64,000 nucleotides of DNA from Dactylonectria macrodidyma (GCA_020744425.1 JAGMUV010000034.1:1-64000), one strand, 5' to 3'; shown: positions 1-11,549, numbered from the stretch's first letter. The notes: generated from the letters alone by a model not told the origin. Numbers and translations are program-made.

Positions 1-185
1 TCGTCAAGAATGGACGGGAAAAAAAAGGCTGGTTCAAGATGTTGAGTGGAGTACGCCCGGGCATGGTACTGTGCACTATGAGATTATAAATACCGACACC
101 ATAGACGTTCGGCAGGCTGTCGGGCTGGGATCCTGGGGAGCCCCTGATTGCGGGTTGACAGCTACAAGTGTGGCCGTCGACACCG

Positions 186-3000
186 TCTAATCAGATCAGT
201 TGCGTACGGTGGCTTGTCTACCTGCTGCGTAGCTGATAAACTCATCGCTGCATATAGTGGACGGTGCCCATCCGGTGACGAAAGTCATCGTTGTTAGGGT
301 GGCTGAAAACGCGGCGAATCAGTTGCGTTCCCAGCAGTCCGTCTGCTGGGGACCTTCTGGTCAATGAATCGCTGCATTTGTGGACGGTGCCCATCCGGTG
401 ACGAAAGTCACCGTTGTTAGGGTGGCTGAAAACTGTGGACGGTGCCTATCCGGTGACGAAAGTCACCGTTGTTAGGGTAGCTGAAAACGCGGCGAATCAG
501 TGCGCACTGTGGCTTGTCTACTTTGCGTGGCTGATGAACAAATCGCTGATCAGTGTGAGATGGCATCAGTACAGTGATTTCATCACTGTCGAGATGCCGC
601 TCATCCGGCGAATCAGTCGCGTTCCCAGCAGTTCGTCTGCTGGGGACCTTCTGGTGAATGAATCGCTGCATTTTGTGGACGGTGCCCATCCGGTGACGAA
701 AGTTACCGTTGTTAGGGTGGCTGAAAACTGTGGACGGTGCCCATCCTGTGACGAAAGTCACAGTTGTTAGGGTAGCTGAAAACGCGGCGAATCAGGGCGT
801 GTGGTGGCTTGTCTACTTCACGTGGCTGATGAACAAATCGCTGATCAGTGTGAGATGGCATCAGTACGGTGATTTCATCACTGTCAAGATGCCGCTCATC
901 CGGCGAATCAGTTGCGTTCCCAGCAGTCCGTCTGCTGGGGACCTTCTGGTGAATGAATCGCTGCATTTTGTGGACGGTGCCCATCCGGTGACGAAAGTTA
1001 CCGTTGTTAGGGTGGCTGAAAACTGTGGACGGTGCCCATCCTGTGACGAAAGTCACAGTTGTTAGGGTAGCTGAAAACGCGGCGAATCAGGGCGTGTGGT
1101 GGCTTGTCTACTTTGCGTGGCTGATGAACGAATCGCTGATCAGTGTGAGATGGCATCAGTACAGTGATTTCATCACTGTCAAGTTGCCGCTCATCCGGCG
1201 AATCAGTCGCGTTCCCAGCAGTTCGTCTGCTGTGGACCTTCTGGTGAATGAATCGCTGCATTTTGTGGACGGTGCCCATCCGGTGACGAAAGTTACCGTT
1301 GTTAGGGTGGCTGAAAACTGTGGACGGTACCCATCCTGTGACGAAAGTCACAGTTGTTAGGGTAGCTGAAAACGCGGCGAATCAGGGCGTGTGGTGGCTT
1401 GTCTACTGCACGTGGCTGATGAACAAATCGCTGATCAGTGTGAGATGGCATCAGTACGGTGATTTCGTCACTGTCAAGATGCCGCTCATCCGGCGAATCA
1501 GTCGCGTTCCCAGCAGTTCGTCTGCTGGGGACCTTCTGGTGAATGAATCGCTGCATTTTGTGGACGGTGCCCATCCTGTGACGAAAGTCACAGTTGTTAG
1601 GGTAGCTGAAAACGCGGCGAATCAGGGCGTGTGGTGGCTTGTCTACTTCACGTGGCTGATGAACAAATCGCTGATCAGCGTGAGATGGCATCAGTACAGT
1701 GATTTCATCACTGTCAAGATGCCGCTCATCCGGCGAATCAGTCGCGTTCCCAGCAGTTCGTCTGCTGTGGACCTTCTGGTCAATGAATCGCTGCATTTTG
1801 TGGACGGTGCCCATCCGGTGACGAAAGTCACCGTTGTTAGGGTGGCTGAAAACTGTGGACGGTGCCCATCCTGTGACGAAAGTCACAGTTGTTAGGGTAG
1901 CTGAAAACGCGGCGAATCAGGGCGTGTGGTGGCTTGTCTACTTTGCGCGGCTGATGAACGAATCGCTGATCAGTGTGAGATGGCACCCATCCGGTGATGA
2001 AAGTCACTGTTGTCAGGGATGCCGCTCATCCGGCGAATCAGTTGCGTTCCGGCGTATGCTGCTGGCTGCGCATCTGGTGAATGAATCGTTGCATGGCACC
2101 CACCCGGTGATAAACTGTTGACTTGGGATGCGCGTATGTGACGAATCAGGGCGTGTGGTGGCTTGTCTACTTCGCGTGGCTGATGAACAAATCGCTGATC
2201 AGTGTGAGATGGCATCAGTACAGTGATTTCATCACTGTCGAGATGCCGCTCATCCGGCGAATCAGTCGCGTTCCAGCAGTTCGTCTGCTGTGGACCTTCT
2301 GGTCAATGAATCGCTGCATATTGTGGACGGCGCCCATCCGGTGACGAAAGTTACCGTTGTTAGGGTAGCTGAAAACGCGGCGAATCAGTGCGTACTGTGG
2401 CTTGTCTACTTTGCGCAGCTGATGAACGAATCGCTGATCAGTGTGAGATGGCATCAGTACAGTGATTTCATCACTGTCAAGATGCCGCTCATCCGGCGAA
2501 TCAGTCGCGTTCCCAGCAGTTCGTCTGCTGTGGACCTTCTGGTGAATGAATCGCTGCATTTTGTGGACGGTGCCCATCCGGTGACGAAAGTCACCGTTGT
2601 TAGGGTAGCTGAAAACGCGGCGAATCAGTGCGTACTGTGGCTTGTCTACTTTGCGCAGCTGATGAACGAATCGCTGATCAGTGTGAGATGGCATCAGTAC
2701 AGTGATTTCATCACTGTCAAGTTGCCGCTCATCCGGCGAATCAGTTGCGTCCCGGCGGTTCGTCTGCTGTTGACTGCGTATCTGGTGAATGAATCGCTGC
2801 ATATTGTGGACAGCACCCATCCGGTGATGAAAATTACAGTTGGGATGCTGCCCACGCGGCGAATCAGTTGCGTACGGTGGCTTGTCTACCTTGCGCAGCT
2901 GATGAACGAATCGCTGATCAGTGTGGGATGGCATCAGTACAGTGATTTCATCACTGTCGAGATGCCGCCCATCCGGCGAATCGAATCAGTTGTGTCCGGT
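186..3000. repeat. Complex satellite array, 240/295-bp units
   Basis: Eleven copies are marked by GGCTTGTCTAC at 211, 511, 806, 1101, 1396, 1636, 1931, 2160, 2399, 2639 and 2879, giving spacings of 300, 295, 295, 295, 240, 295, 229, 239, 240 and 240. The long unit is the 240-bp unit plus a second copy of a 55-bp block (GTGGACGGTGCCCATCC... to ...GGCTGAAAAC). Each unit carries several short inverted repeats: GGTGAC-GAAA-GTCACC, ACAGTGAT-TTC-ATCACTGT inside GGCATC/GATGCC, CCCAGCAG/CTGCTGGG, and CTGATCAG. The copies near 2000-2120 and after 2740 are more diverged. The open frames on both strands come from a repeat length divisible by three; the 295-bp units break any single frame, so I do not call protein genes here. 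Confidence 0.93.
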
Positions 3001-4607
3001 GGTCCACTGACGCACTCAAGGAGCCGTTGCTCTGAAAGCTATCGCTATCGGTTACGGGTTTGCATCCGGTCAGCCACGTCCGGTGACGTAAGTCGACCCC
3101 GGTCAACCGATCAAGGCCTTAGCCACTTGCCCACCTTTGAACCCAGTTCACTAATGATGTTTGTCAAATAGGTAACCCTTGTTCTTGGCCAATTACCGAG
3201 TCTAGTAACTCGATTGAGGTTGTAGCTTGCCTTGATTTCAGCCAGGTAAGAACCCGGTTTGTGATTATATCGAGCAACTTAGTGACGGATGCTTACTAGC
3301 AGCCTTGCAGCTTGCTACGTCTTGGTCAGCGCCTCAGACACAGCTTGAAATACCCAGCTGCAGCATCGGGCCCGTCGGGGCTGGATTGTTACGGAAATAT
3401 TTTAACGGGCATCGTGGACAATTTCAGACGCAAAGGCCGCCGGATGGCCACGGCATGGTGGTTTGGCCTTAAGAAGCTGAAAAGGGGGGGGGGGAATAAA
3501 GGAACGGTTAAATTGAAGCCGTTTTGGTCGCCTAGACCTGTCACCCTTATCATCTTCCATGCGTGATTACATTCCCTCTTGTTGTACAATGAACAGTGAC
3601 TACTGTAACTGCTGCTCTTCAAACTGAATGAAATGGCTGCAGAGCAAAGTGTGAGGGAACGATCATGTGACTTTCATACTTTATGAATAGTCTCATTTAA
3701 CTTATGAACATTTGTGTAAATAGCTTAAGTCAGAGTTTTCCTTAGGAATCTCTTTCTCTCCTCGTAAACAATCATTTTGCCCAAGTCGCACTCGACCTCG
3801 TTCGTGCTCTTGTCCCGTCACACAAAGCTGGGTGATGACAATCGTGATTTCAATGCCGTCGTGTAGAGATCGTCGTGTCGAGCAGCCCCGACTTGGTAAC
3901 AGGTATTTCTGGCTTCTTTTTGAGCCGGATGTGACTGCTTTTTGGATCCATAAACGGGAATCAACCTAGCGGTACCGGTACTGGGATTGAGATGCGGGCA
4001 GTATACTCAACCGTCGGCGGAGCATGGTATGATAGAACGCGCACACCCGAATCAGGCCACCATCGCCTTCTGTAAAGTTTTTGCAACGTGATTGCGGCTG
4101 ACCTAAGTGGTGATCCGCTATTTGCGGGAAACTCGTACATTGCACCGTAATTGTCTTCAGCACGTCCACATCCTTATTCATTGGAGTCTAGTGCATGTAT
4201 GGCCTGTCTATCTTCCTAAGCACTCTTATCACCTTGCTCTTCTCAACTGGTGCGTTGTGTGGGGTCGGCACATAATAGCCCTAAGCAATTTGATTATAGC
4301 ATTACTGGCATCAGGTCAATGGAGAAAGGTGGGTAGTTCCTATAGTGCTAGCAACAAAGTGCACACTTTTAGTGGTCGTGGAGTATGTTGGGGAAAGGGT
4401 AGGTACATCCAGATAGTTGGGGTCTGTGTAGGAAACCCTTCATGCATGAGCCGTGGTCATCGGCAACTGATGGGCAACTTTGACAAATTCCCCTTGGGAG
4501 GGGTGAATATCAGTCGCATATCCACGCCTCGCCGCTGTGAATCAGCGACAGCTCAGCGGCGCCACGGATACCACGGTCTAGAATTAGTACCCTGTGAGCT
4601 AGAATAG
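3001..4607. other. Intergenic, no gene recognised
   Basis: The first 100 bases hold a decayed satellite fragment (CATCCGGT and GTCCGGTGACGTAAGT near 3065-3095). A G11 run lies near 3485. The open frames here (for example 4107-4607) have no recognisable domain, no codon bias I would trust and no clear start context. Confidence 0.6.
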
Positions 4608-4790
4608 AATAAATATATAAATAAATATAAATAAACATATGTAAACATAAATAAACACAAATAAACACAAATAAACACAAATAAACATAAATAAACATAA
4701 ACATATATAACACAAGAAATACCATGAATAAGTCAATAAATAAATAATAAACTAGTAAACAAATAAGTAAATAAATACTACAGTATACTT
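4608..4790. repeat. A-rich low-complexity tandem repeat
   Basis: Irregular repeats of ATAAACA and AAATA fill this stretch, with regular ACAAATAAAC copies around 4650-4690. It resembles a decayed simple repeat. Open frames through it are compositional. Confidence 0.85.
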
Positions 4791-5692
4791 ACAGAGGAAA
4801 CTCCTATGGGCTTGCATCTTCGTCCATTCTATGCAACCTCTTACGAGGTAGTAGTCCATTCTCCCCGGCCCATGGAGAAGGGGACCGCGGGGAGCCGAGA
4901 CTTCGTTTCCACACATCGTACCACGTTTGCATGTCCGTTTGCCTTGCTTATTTCTTCGGAGATGAGCGCGATTTGTAAATTGCTGAAGCTCAAATCTCGT
5001 TTTATCTTTCTTAACTTTCATGGTATATAGATGCAAGGCCATGCGCGCTATCGAGGTTGGTGAACGCGACCGCCCTGAAACAGGAAGGCGTAACGGAAGG
5101 CATAACGGACGGGAAGTTCCCTGATGTTCAATAAAGAATACCTATGTATATATATTAAGTCTTTTAATATGGATGAGTAGGCTAGAATGTTTCTCCAACG
5201 AGCGCGGTTACCATTTTGGAGAATAGTAGTATACTCTCGAAGCGTAGTATAGTGGTGTCGCCAGACCTGATGATGTGTTGATTTGTGATGCACCACATTG
5301 GCCTCGCGAACAGGTCCGCGGCCGCAACCTGCTGACGAGGTGCTTAGGGTCGGGCTACCTTTCATCATAAGTACATGTATGTAACATCTAGGCTGCAGTG
5401 TCACGTTTATCCTGCGAAATGGTTAACCGACGAATCTCTAGTGTTAGATTTTGACGAGGCCATCAGAAGGATATCTGGGCCGAGTTTAGCTGATGGTGGA
5501 GGCGATGCGTAGGCTTGCGTCGCTCCTTGGTCGTCACAAGGAGGCGCGTGGATCATGTATAAAATCCCCAGTGTACTGTAGCTGCCTGGCCACAAAACTC
5601 CAAGATTTCCTTGGTTTCCTTGGGCGTTGCTGATAGAACGAGTTTTGTTGCTTGCGTGCGTACATGCATGCATGCCCCTTGGCAGACTGGCA
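4791..5692. other. Intergenic, no gene recognised
   Basis: Overlapping short open frames occur on both strands, but none shows a family motif. The last part is the 5' region of the F-box/ankyrin gene that follows. Confidence 0.55.
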
Positions 5693-7090
5693 ATGTTGCT
5701 TTCATTCCCGCCCGAAATCGTTGGCATGATCGCAAATTGGTGTCCGCTGAGAACACAAGCCTCGCTGGCTTGCACATGTAGCCGCCTCTATGAAGTGTGC
5801 AACGCTGTCCTGTACAGAAGCGACGTTCAGAACCACGGCTCATCATCGGTTTTCCACGCCATCGTGCGGTGTACCGACGAATCTGTGGCCCTCTGTATCC
5901 TCAAAGCCGCGGCAAGAGGCGGCGCAGACTTGACGCAATGCCAGGACTTTTACGGCGTCCGCTCCGTCATCCATGAGCCTAGTCAGATTGGAGTCCATTC
6001 GCCCTTGTGTCTCGCGGCCGGTCGAGGCCTTGACAGCATTGTTCGCTTCCTGGTCGGTTTCGGCATCGACCCAGACGGCCCGGGAGGCATCGTCACCCCG
6101 CCCTTGTTTCAGGCCATTGCCAGCCGGAGAGAATTCACGGCGGCCTGGCTGGTTAGCTGCGGTGCATCGTTGGCCTGGCCTCACTTTCCCCGGAACGCTC
6201 TCCAAGCGGCCATATTGAACAATCTTCCCAGCTTGACCGTCTACCTCGCCAAATGGACTGACCTCGACATCAATGAGCCTGCTGTGGTCGGTTCGTCCAG
6301 TGTCGTCTTGGCGCTCCGCTCGAGACAGCCGATGATGGTCCCCCACGTCATCGGTCTCGGCGCCGATGTCGAAGAGCCTCTCTGGCAACTGTGCCGGGAC
6401 CAGGAGTGGCGCTATGTCATAGGGCTGTTGGAGGCAGGGTCCATTCGCTTGGCAAAGGTGCTACAAATCCGAGGATGCTTGGACCTTGCCCTTTTTGTGG
6501 CGATGCAAAAGGTCCAAAGCTACGACAAGGGTCTGCAAACCGTTGTCCTTGACAGGATTATGACCCTCCAAGCTGCCTTGGAATCGGATGACCAAGCAGG
6601 CCAAGCAGGTCAAGCAGGTCAAGCAGGTCAAGCAGGTCAAGCAGGTCAAGCAGGTCAAGCAGGTCAAGAAGGTCAAGCAACTCGACCGAAAGAGGTCACG
6701 GATATGCTCGAAGGCCTGCTGCAACGCATGCTGTCGATTGACCGAGCAGATTTAGAGGTCGCCGCCGTGTTGCTACGGCACGGTGTCAAGCTTCCACCTG
6801 GCATTTACATTGACCTACTAGAGGCGTTAGACAAGATGAAATTGGACGAATATAGAGAAAAAATCGTCTATCAGCACCCTAAGCTTTTGAAGAGCTTTGA
6901 TTTTGTGTTTTCTCATTGTTCCGGCATGTCCTTGGAGAGCAGAGACGCCACAACTAACTACTTCCTCCACAGGGTTCCAGCACGAGCCGTTGAACTGATC
7001 CAGCGGATAAAGGATCAAGGCCTTCCACTGACAGCACACGGACTCCGACAGCTGATAAATAGAGCGAACGGGATCATTCAGAATCGGTGA
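5693..7090 (+). CDS. F-box and ankyrin-repeat protein, 465 aa
   Basis: The N-terminus (about residues 3-45, LSFPPEIVGMIANWC followed by a CTCSRLY segment) fits an F-box, the Skp1-binding module of SCF ubiquitin ligases. Ankyrin-like helices follow at about 100-230 (SPLCLAAGRGL, LFQAIASRREF, ALQAAILNNLP), likely for substrate binding. A tract of Gln-Ala-Gly repeats at about 300-329 is coded by a 9-bp microsatellite. The C-terminal third is not recognised. No intron is needed. I chose ATG 5693 because it lies just before the F-box and has G at -3; ATG 5672 is the in-frame alternative. The architecture is common in filamentous ascomycetes. The substrate is unknown. Confidence 0.82.
   Translation: MLLSFPPEIVGMIANWCPLRTQASLACTCSRLYEVCNAVLYRSDVQNHGSSSVFHAIVRCTDESVALCILKAAARGGADLTQCQDFYGVRSVIHEPSQIGVHSPLCLAAGRGLDSIVRFLVGFGIDPDGPGGIVTPPLFQAIASRREFTAAWLVSCGASLAWPHFPRNALQAAILNNLPSLTVYLAKWTDLDINEPAVVGSSSVVLALRSRQPMMVPHVIGLGADVEEPLWQLCRDQEWRYVIGLLEAGSIRLAKVLQIRGCLDLALFVAMQKVQSYDKGLQTVVLDRIMTLQAALESDDQAGQAGQAGQAGQAGQAGQAGQAGQEGQATRPKEVTDMLEGLLQRMLSIDRADLEVAAVLLRHGVKLPPGIYIDLLEALDKMKLDEYREKIVYQHPKLLKSFDFVFSHCSGMSLESRDATTNYFLHRVPARAVELIQRIKDQGLPLTAHGLRQLINRANGIIQNR
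6594..6680 (+). repeat. 9-bp coding microsatellite
   Basis: About nine copies of CAAGCAGGT lie in frame in the F-box/ankyrin gene and encode (QAG)n. The copies are nearly identical, with one GCAGGC variant and one GAAGGT variant, so the tract is young and probably length-variable. Confidence 0.93.
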
Positions 7091-7324
7091 TTCCTCTTGT
7101 CTAGTTGAGTTTAGAGATCTGGCCGGCGTATATATCGAAGCGTGGGGCTTTTTGTATGCTAAACGCCCAAGAGAGGAGGGAGGATACATTGTGGCTGTTG
7201 GAGAAGATGAAGGATAAGAGAAGAAAGGTGAAAGATGAAGTAAACGCGTGCTTGGACAGCACTTCACGAGGCATTGCTGAACGCATCGTTCTCTGGTGGC
7301 AAGCAGAGCACGCAGCAAATCAAT

Positions 7325-8149
7325 TCAAACATCTCTACCGACGGCATTAAGAGGGTAAGGATCATATGACTGGTCGGCCCACTCCGCTATTTGAACCTGC
7401 ATGGTCTCTTGAAACGACGCTTCGCCTTTCTGCATCCTCGCCCTGGCCGTGTCGGAAGGTGCATTCCAGTACGGCTTGATATCGTAGCGCACGGCAGGAC
7501 ACACCGTCAGGCCGTCCTTGTAATCGGCGTCCCAGAATAAGAGCTTGGAGACTTCCAACCGTGGCCCAAAATGCCCGATGAGATCCTTGACCACCATGGA
7601 CATGTTCTTGATGGTCTCTTGCGTCGCGAGATCGCTGCCATTCGGCACGCCTCTCTCTACAACCTCGATGGAGATGCGCTCCGCATCAGTCAACCGAAAG
7701 GCTCCACCTAGGTTCAGCGCGAGGTTTTCGCTTTCGCAGTAACGCCGATCAACTCGGATGGCAATATCTCGGATTAGCGATTCGACAGCAACCGGCTTCT
7801 CCCAGCTCCCGAGCGAATCACTCATGAACTGGTCAAGTAGCGTTGACGACATGATGAACCTATTCTCCTCGTAAAACACCTGCCTAGCTTCGTGGATCAG
7901 TTGCTGCCCCATTTCATTCCCCTCCAAATGATCCTTGAAAAGTAGGAAAGTGCGGATAGCTTTGCAACATTGCCATTCGATAAAGCCGTCCACTTCTATG
8001 GGCTCGTTTTCCACGAGCCACCTGCGGAAGGTATTGCGCCGGCCATCTTTCGACAGGGCCGCAAACTGATTCACAGTCGGCTGACCCAGCATTTCGAGCA
8101 TTTCACAGTAGCTGTCGAAGTCCTGGTTGAGTTTGATATCGTACGTCAT
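7325..8149 (-). CDS. Uncharacterised fungal protein, 274 aa (paralogue 1)
   Basis: The protein is 274 residues from a clear ATG (MTYDIKLNQD). I do not recognise a named domain. The segment EARQVFYEENRFIM recalls the E-A-x-x-V-F-Y-x-E-N motif of many Pezizomycotina proteins with F-box-like or 2EXR-type N-termini, but the resemblance is weak. It is clearly homologous to the protein at 11550-12068 on the same strand: they share a VNQF/MQDF...RR..F segment, an A-I-R-x-L-L-F-(K/R) helix and the VFYEEN block. The pair flanks an F-box/LRR-like gene on the opposite strand. The stop is 234 nt from the stop of the F-box/ankyrin gene, so those two genes converge. Confidence 0.72.
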   Translation of the reverse strand: MTYDIKLNQDFDSYCEMLEMLGQPTVNQFAALSKDGRRNTFRRWLVENEPIEVDGFIEWQCCKAIRTFLLFKDHLEGNEMGQQLIHEARQVFYEENRFIMSSTLLDQFMSDSLGSWEKPVAVESLIRDIAIRVDRRYCESENLALNLGGAFRLTDAERISIEVVERGVPNGSDLATQETIKNMSMVVKDLIGHFGPRLEVSKLLFWDADYKDGLTVCPAVRYDIKPYWNAPSDTARARMQKGEASFQETMQVQIAEWADQSYDPYPLNAVGRDV

Positions 8150-9254
8150 GGCAGCGTCCTATTCCATGTCATTAGGATGGTTTCCACAGTAGAATGGCCA
8201 ACGAGGGTACCATCTCACCTGAGATTCCATCCATATCTCTAGGCGCTCGTTGGTATGTGGGCCAGACATCCCGTTGACGCCTTGTATCGAGAGCCCCAGG
8301 TTCCAATAAGGACTGTACGGAAAAGATGGAACAGGCTGTCAAGACAAGAGACCGTAATGAGCAATAAAATGTATTATGATAGACGATAGACTGTAATAGA
8401 CAATGGACTACGAGGAATGGATGGGGCCTGGATAGCTTTCAAGTCAGAAATACACATGCCCACCTTTTGTGTGGAGTGCTTGGGATGTGGTAACCTCCTG
8501 TCTTAGCTGTCTTTCCTGTCTCCCTGGGTGGATTGGAGGGTGTGGTTGCCTGGCAACAGCCAAAAGGAAACCTTTTCTTCATTTTGGAAGTCATCAGGTC
8601 CTTTGACTCGTGCGGGGCAGGTCTTGGTGATGCTACAGGAAGAGGAGCTTGGAATGGCCGTGTAGGGGCTTTTGTGATTGACTTTTGTGGGTGGGCTTTC
8701 ATGGATGGACTTTCGTGGATGGACTTTCATGGATGGACTTTCGTGGATGGACTTTCGTGGATGGACTTTCGTGGATGGACTTTTGTAAAAGGACTTTATG
8801 TTGGATAAGGCTCTGAGCAGGAAAGAAGAAAAGGCGAAATAAGTAAATAAATTATACTAAAAACACGTAACGTAGTTATGTAAAAACATGTAAAATAAAG
8901 AATAAAACTTGAAAATAACATAGATAAAAATCCGTAAAAAAACAACTATATGCATTACGAATGAATATTTCGACACCTCGACTGAGGTACAGTACCCTCA
9001 GGAAACAGTAACTAGCTCTGGTTTCAGATGACACTCTCCAAAAAATGCCGGCTTTTGGCCCCTCACGGGCCAGTCTTGGTGAGGCAGAGAGCCAGGAATG
9101 AGTAAGTAAATAAATGAAATAATTTTTTAAAAAAAAAGTATTGAATTACTCTATTAAAACTGAACCCCGTATTCTATCCCAACAAGAGCTTGCCACAGCA
9201 CACAAATCACCCTTTAATGCGATTTCTCAACCCACACATCACGCCACAGCCATA
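8150..9254. other. Intergenic with minisatellite and AT-rich simple repeats
   Basis: About seven copies of a 14-bp unit (TGGATGGACTTTCG) lie at 8690-8788. Low-complexity TAAATAAA/AAACATG stretches are at 8830-8960 and 9095-9140. A 91-residue open frame over the minisatellite (8533-8808) reads as WMDF repeats and is probably not a gene. The part after 9140 is the promoter of the F-box/LRR-like gene. Confidence 0.7.
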
Positions 9255-11346
9255 ATGGCTGACATACTATCCACAATGCCGGTCGAGATCTTGCAAATGA
9301 TTGCGAACCAGGTTGCATCGCCTCTCTTAGCCTACTATACATCGATTACTGACAGCTACAGCTGACGAATGTACAAGATCTGAAGTCGCTTACAGAGGCC
9401 TCAAGAACTGTGCGCTCAGCCGTGGTCGCCCTCTTCTGGCATTCGATTGAGATTCGTCCACGAAGCGAATTCTATCTTCACACACTACCAGCTGCTAGCC
9501 TGGCAAGCGCACCTCTGCACTACACGAGGGACCTGCACTTCCAGTCTGAATTCCACCATCACACCTTCATCAGGTGTCCGCATATTTCTGTTGAAGATGA
9601 CGACCAAGAAGAATTCGACCAACTGGCTCTAGCCGCAGTGACAATCACGAATGGAGTCCCTAAAGGTCAAATGGAAAGCTTCAGGTATTGTACCAATATG
9701 ATAGATACCCAATGAATCTATTTCTTCCTGTGCCGCGTTGCTGAGATAAGGGTGTAGGTGGCATCTCGGGACCTGTGTGCCACAGGATATTCTAGGTCCT
9801 AAAGGGACCATTCCTCTCCGGCACTCATCGCTCCAATCTCTCAGCCTCACCACATCGTGCGACTGCAACGGAAGCGAAGACAGCATCTTCCCTTGCCAGC
9901 AAGGCTGCGAGATCAACCTCGATCCGTTGCGTGACCTCAGACTACTGTGCTGGAAAGCACCACGGAGAGAAGACCTAGACACGCTGACGTCCGTAATCTG
10001 CAACAACAGGCAGCGCCTGAAAAGCCTAGAGTTGGATTTTGTGGATTGGGAAAGCTTTGATTCGCAATACGACCCGACATTCAATTGGATTGGCAGTGGC
10101 GAAATGGCCGGCGGTCATTGCATGTTCTCAAATAGGATCCTCCGAATTCCCCCGAGCCCTGGGTGCTCTTTTTTTCCGGATCTACAAACGCTCTCTCTCT
10201 CTGGCGTCCCGATCGGAACTGACCTAGCAAATGTAGTTGACATTGCGAACCTACGATCGCTCACGCTGCGGAGATGTCTCGGATGGCACTTGTTTTTAGC
10301 ACGGATCATGGACCGGGGGATCGAGGTTCAGCTCAAGACCCTCGAGGTCCAAGACCTCCCCCACGTCGCTTCGACCTCGTCAGGCAAGCGTGCGCTCGCG
10401 CGATTTCTCGACGCATTTACAGGACTGGAAAAGTTGTATGTCAGCCATGTAGGCCCATCTATACCCGAGCCCGACCTCTGGGCTCACGCGGCTGGTCATC
10501 GAGCCACGTTGCGAAGATATGTCCAGCACGAGAGAACCTACATGGGGATAGATGGTCCCCTATGGCCTTGCGAACTCGATTCTCCCAACTTGGGATTGTC
10601 GGAAGCCCGTTTTCTTACCATACAAGAGGACGTGTCGTCAAATTGGCTCAGCAGCCTCAATCCCGAGTGCATGGGCTTGGCCTGCGCGCCAGAACACATG
10701 GTAAGACAGCGTGGGGTGTGGGTGTGGGTGAACGGCTGGAGACGACCTCCAGATGAGATGCCCACATGGAATTGGAGTACTCATGGAATTGGAATACTCA
10801 TGGAATTGGAGTACTCGTGGAATTGGAGTACTCATGGAATTTGATTGCTAATGAAATTTGATTGCTAATGGAAATGGTTAGAAACCGATTCTATTGCCAT
10901 TTACCGCCAAGTCTTGTCTCAAGCTCATCCATATTCGCCAGTCAGCCCAGGACACCAGGTACAGACCCTGGTGGGCATGGGAACGTATTTCCGAGCCTAC
11001 CGAGAAGCATTTCCAAGGCAACGCACTCGACTTTTCTGCGAATTTTGCACAGGGCTCCCATCCTGGCGAGAGCATACGCGACCGGTGGAGGCCCCGAAGC
11101 GAGCTTCTGGGCTTCGTCGCGTGGGCATTCGGTTCCCATGGAATAGGCTCGCTGCAGTTCATTGTCTTCGGGGATTTCGCACACGGCGGTCGAGAGAAGG
11201 AAAGTCACCTGTGCTTTTGTCGGAGTCGGGGCGGCGGAGCCTTTGTTGAGATGGGCCGAAATGATTCGAGGTGGGGCCAGATGTCTCAGGAATATTGCGA
11301 CATGCTGGAGGCATGCCCTTCAGAACCCCTGTTACATATGTGCTGA
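9255..11346 (+). CDS. F-box/LRR-like protein, four exons, 595 aa
   Basis: Exons are 9255-9311, 9362-9684, 9758-10700 and 10882-11346. The introns of 50, 73 and 181 nt all keep phase and show GT...AG ends with CTGAC or GCTAAT branch-like sites. The N-terminus (MPVEILQMIANQL plus TNVQDLKSLTEASR) is an F-box. The middle has leucine-rich repeat-like strands (LQSLSLT, LKSLELDFVDW, LQTLSLSGVPI, LRSLTLRR) at about 150-300. The last exon encodes IRQS....YRPWWA and, further on, HGIGSLQFIVFGDF and ACPSEPLL, which match from memory the conserved C-terminus of Pezizomycotina F-box proteins. Likely role: SCF substrate receptor. Substrate unknown. The third intron holds a minisatellite. Confidence 0.85.
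10764..10845 (+). repeat. Intronic minisatellite
   Basis: Tandem copies of a 17-18-bp unit (TGGAATTGGAGTACTCA) lie inside intron 3 of the F-box/LRR-like gene. They are followed by a duplicated TTTGATTGCTAATG, so two candidate branch sites precede the TTAG acceptor at 10881. Confidence 0.88.
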
Positions 11347-11549
11347 GATGAAGAATGGCTTGGCTATACAGATAAGGGAGGGCGGCCGTGAGCTGTTCGC
11401 CATGCTCTTGTTAGATATCTTCAACATGTATCAGTCCTACAGTTTTTGTCGGATCACCGTCGCTCATGAATTGGACAGGAAGAACGTATTTGAGCATTCG
11501 ACTAAACTGCCTATGTTCGCTCCACACCTCCCCGTAGTCCTCTCACCCA

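Noticed and set aside
280..320. TTAGGG words in each satellite unit as telomere repeats
   Set aside because: They occur once or twice per unit, within the longer GTTGTTAGGGTGGC context, and never in tandem.
520..640. Hammerhead-ribozyme-like words (CTGATGA and GAAA) in the satellite
   Set aside because: The CTGATGA is not followed by a stem II closing on GAAA, and the GAAA loops belong to separate hairpins. The core geometry is not met.
414..3171. Long open frames on both strands in the satellite (for example 118-, 198- and 293-codon frames)
   Set aside because: They mirror the repeat: the unit of 240 bp is divisible by three and lacks stops in several frames, while the 295-bp units break the frame. 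The sequence conservation is at hairpins, not codon positions.
4107..4607. 166-codon plus-strand frame
   Set aside because: No domain, no signal of codon bias, and mixed composition; probably chance.
8533..8808. 91-codon plus-strand frame with WMDF repeats
   Set aside because: It is made by the 14-bp minisatellite and has no leader, domain or homologous feature.
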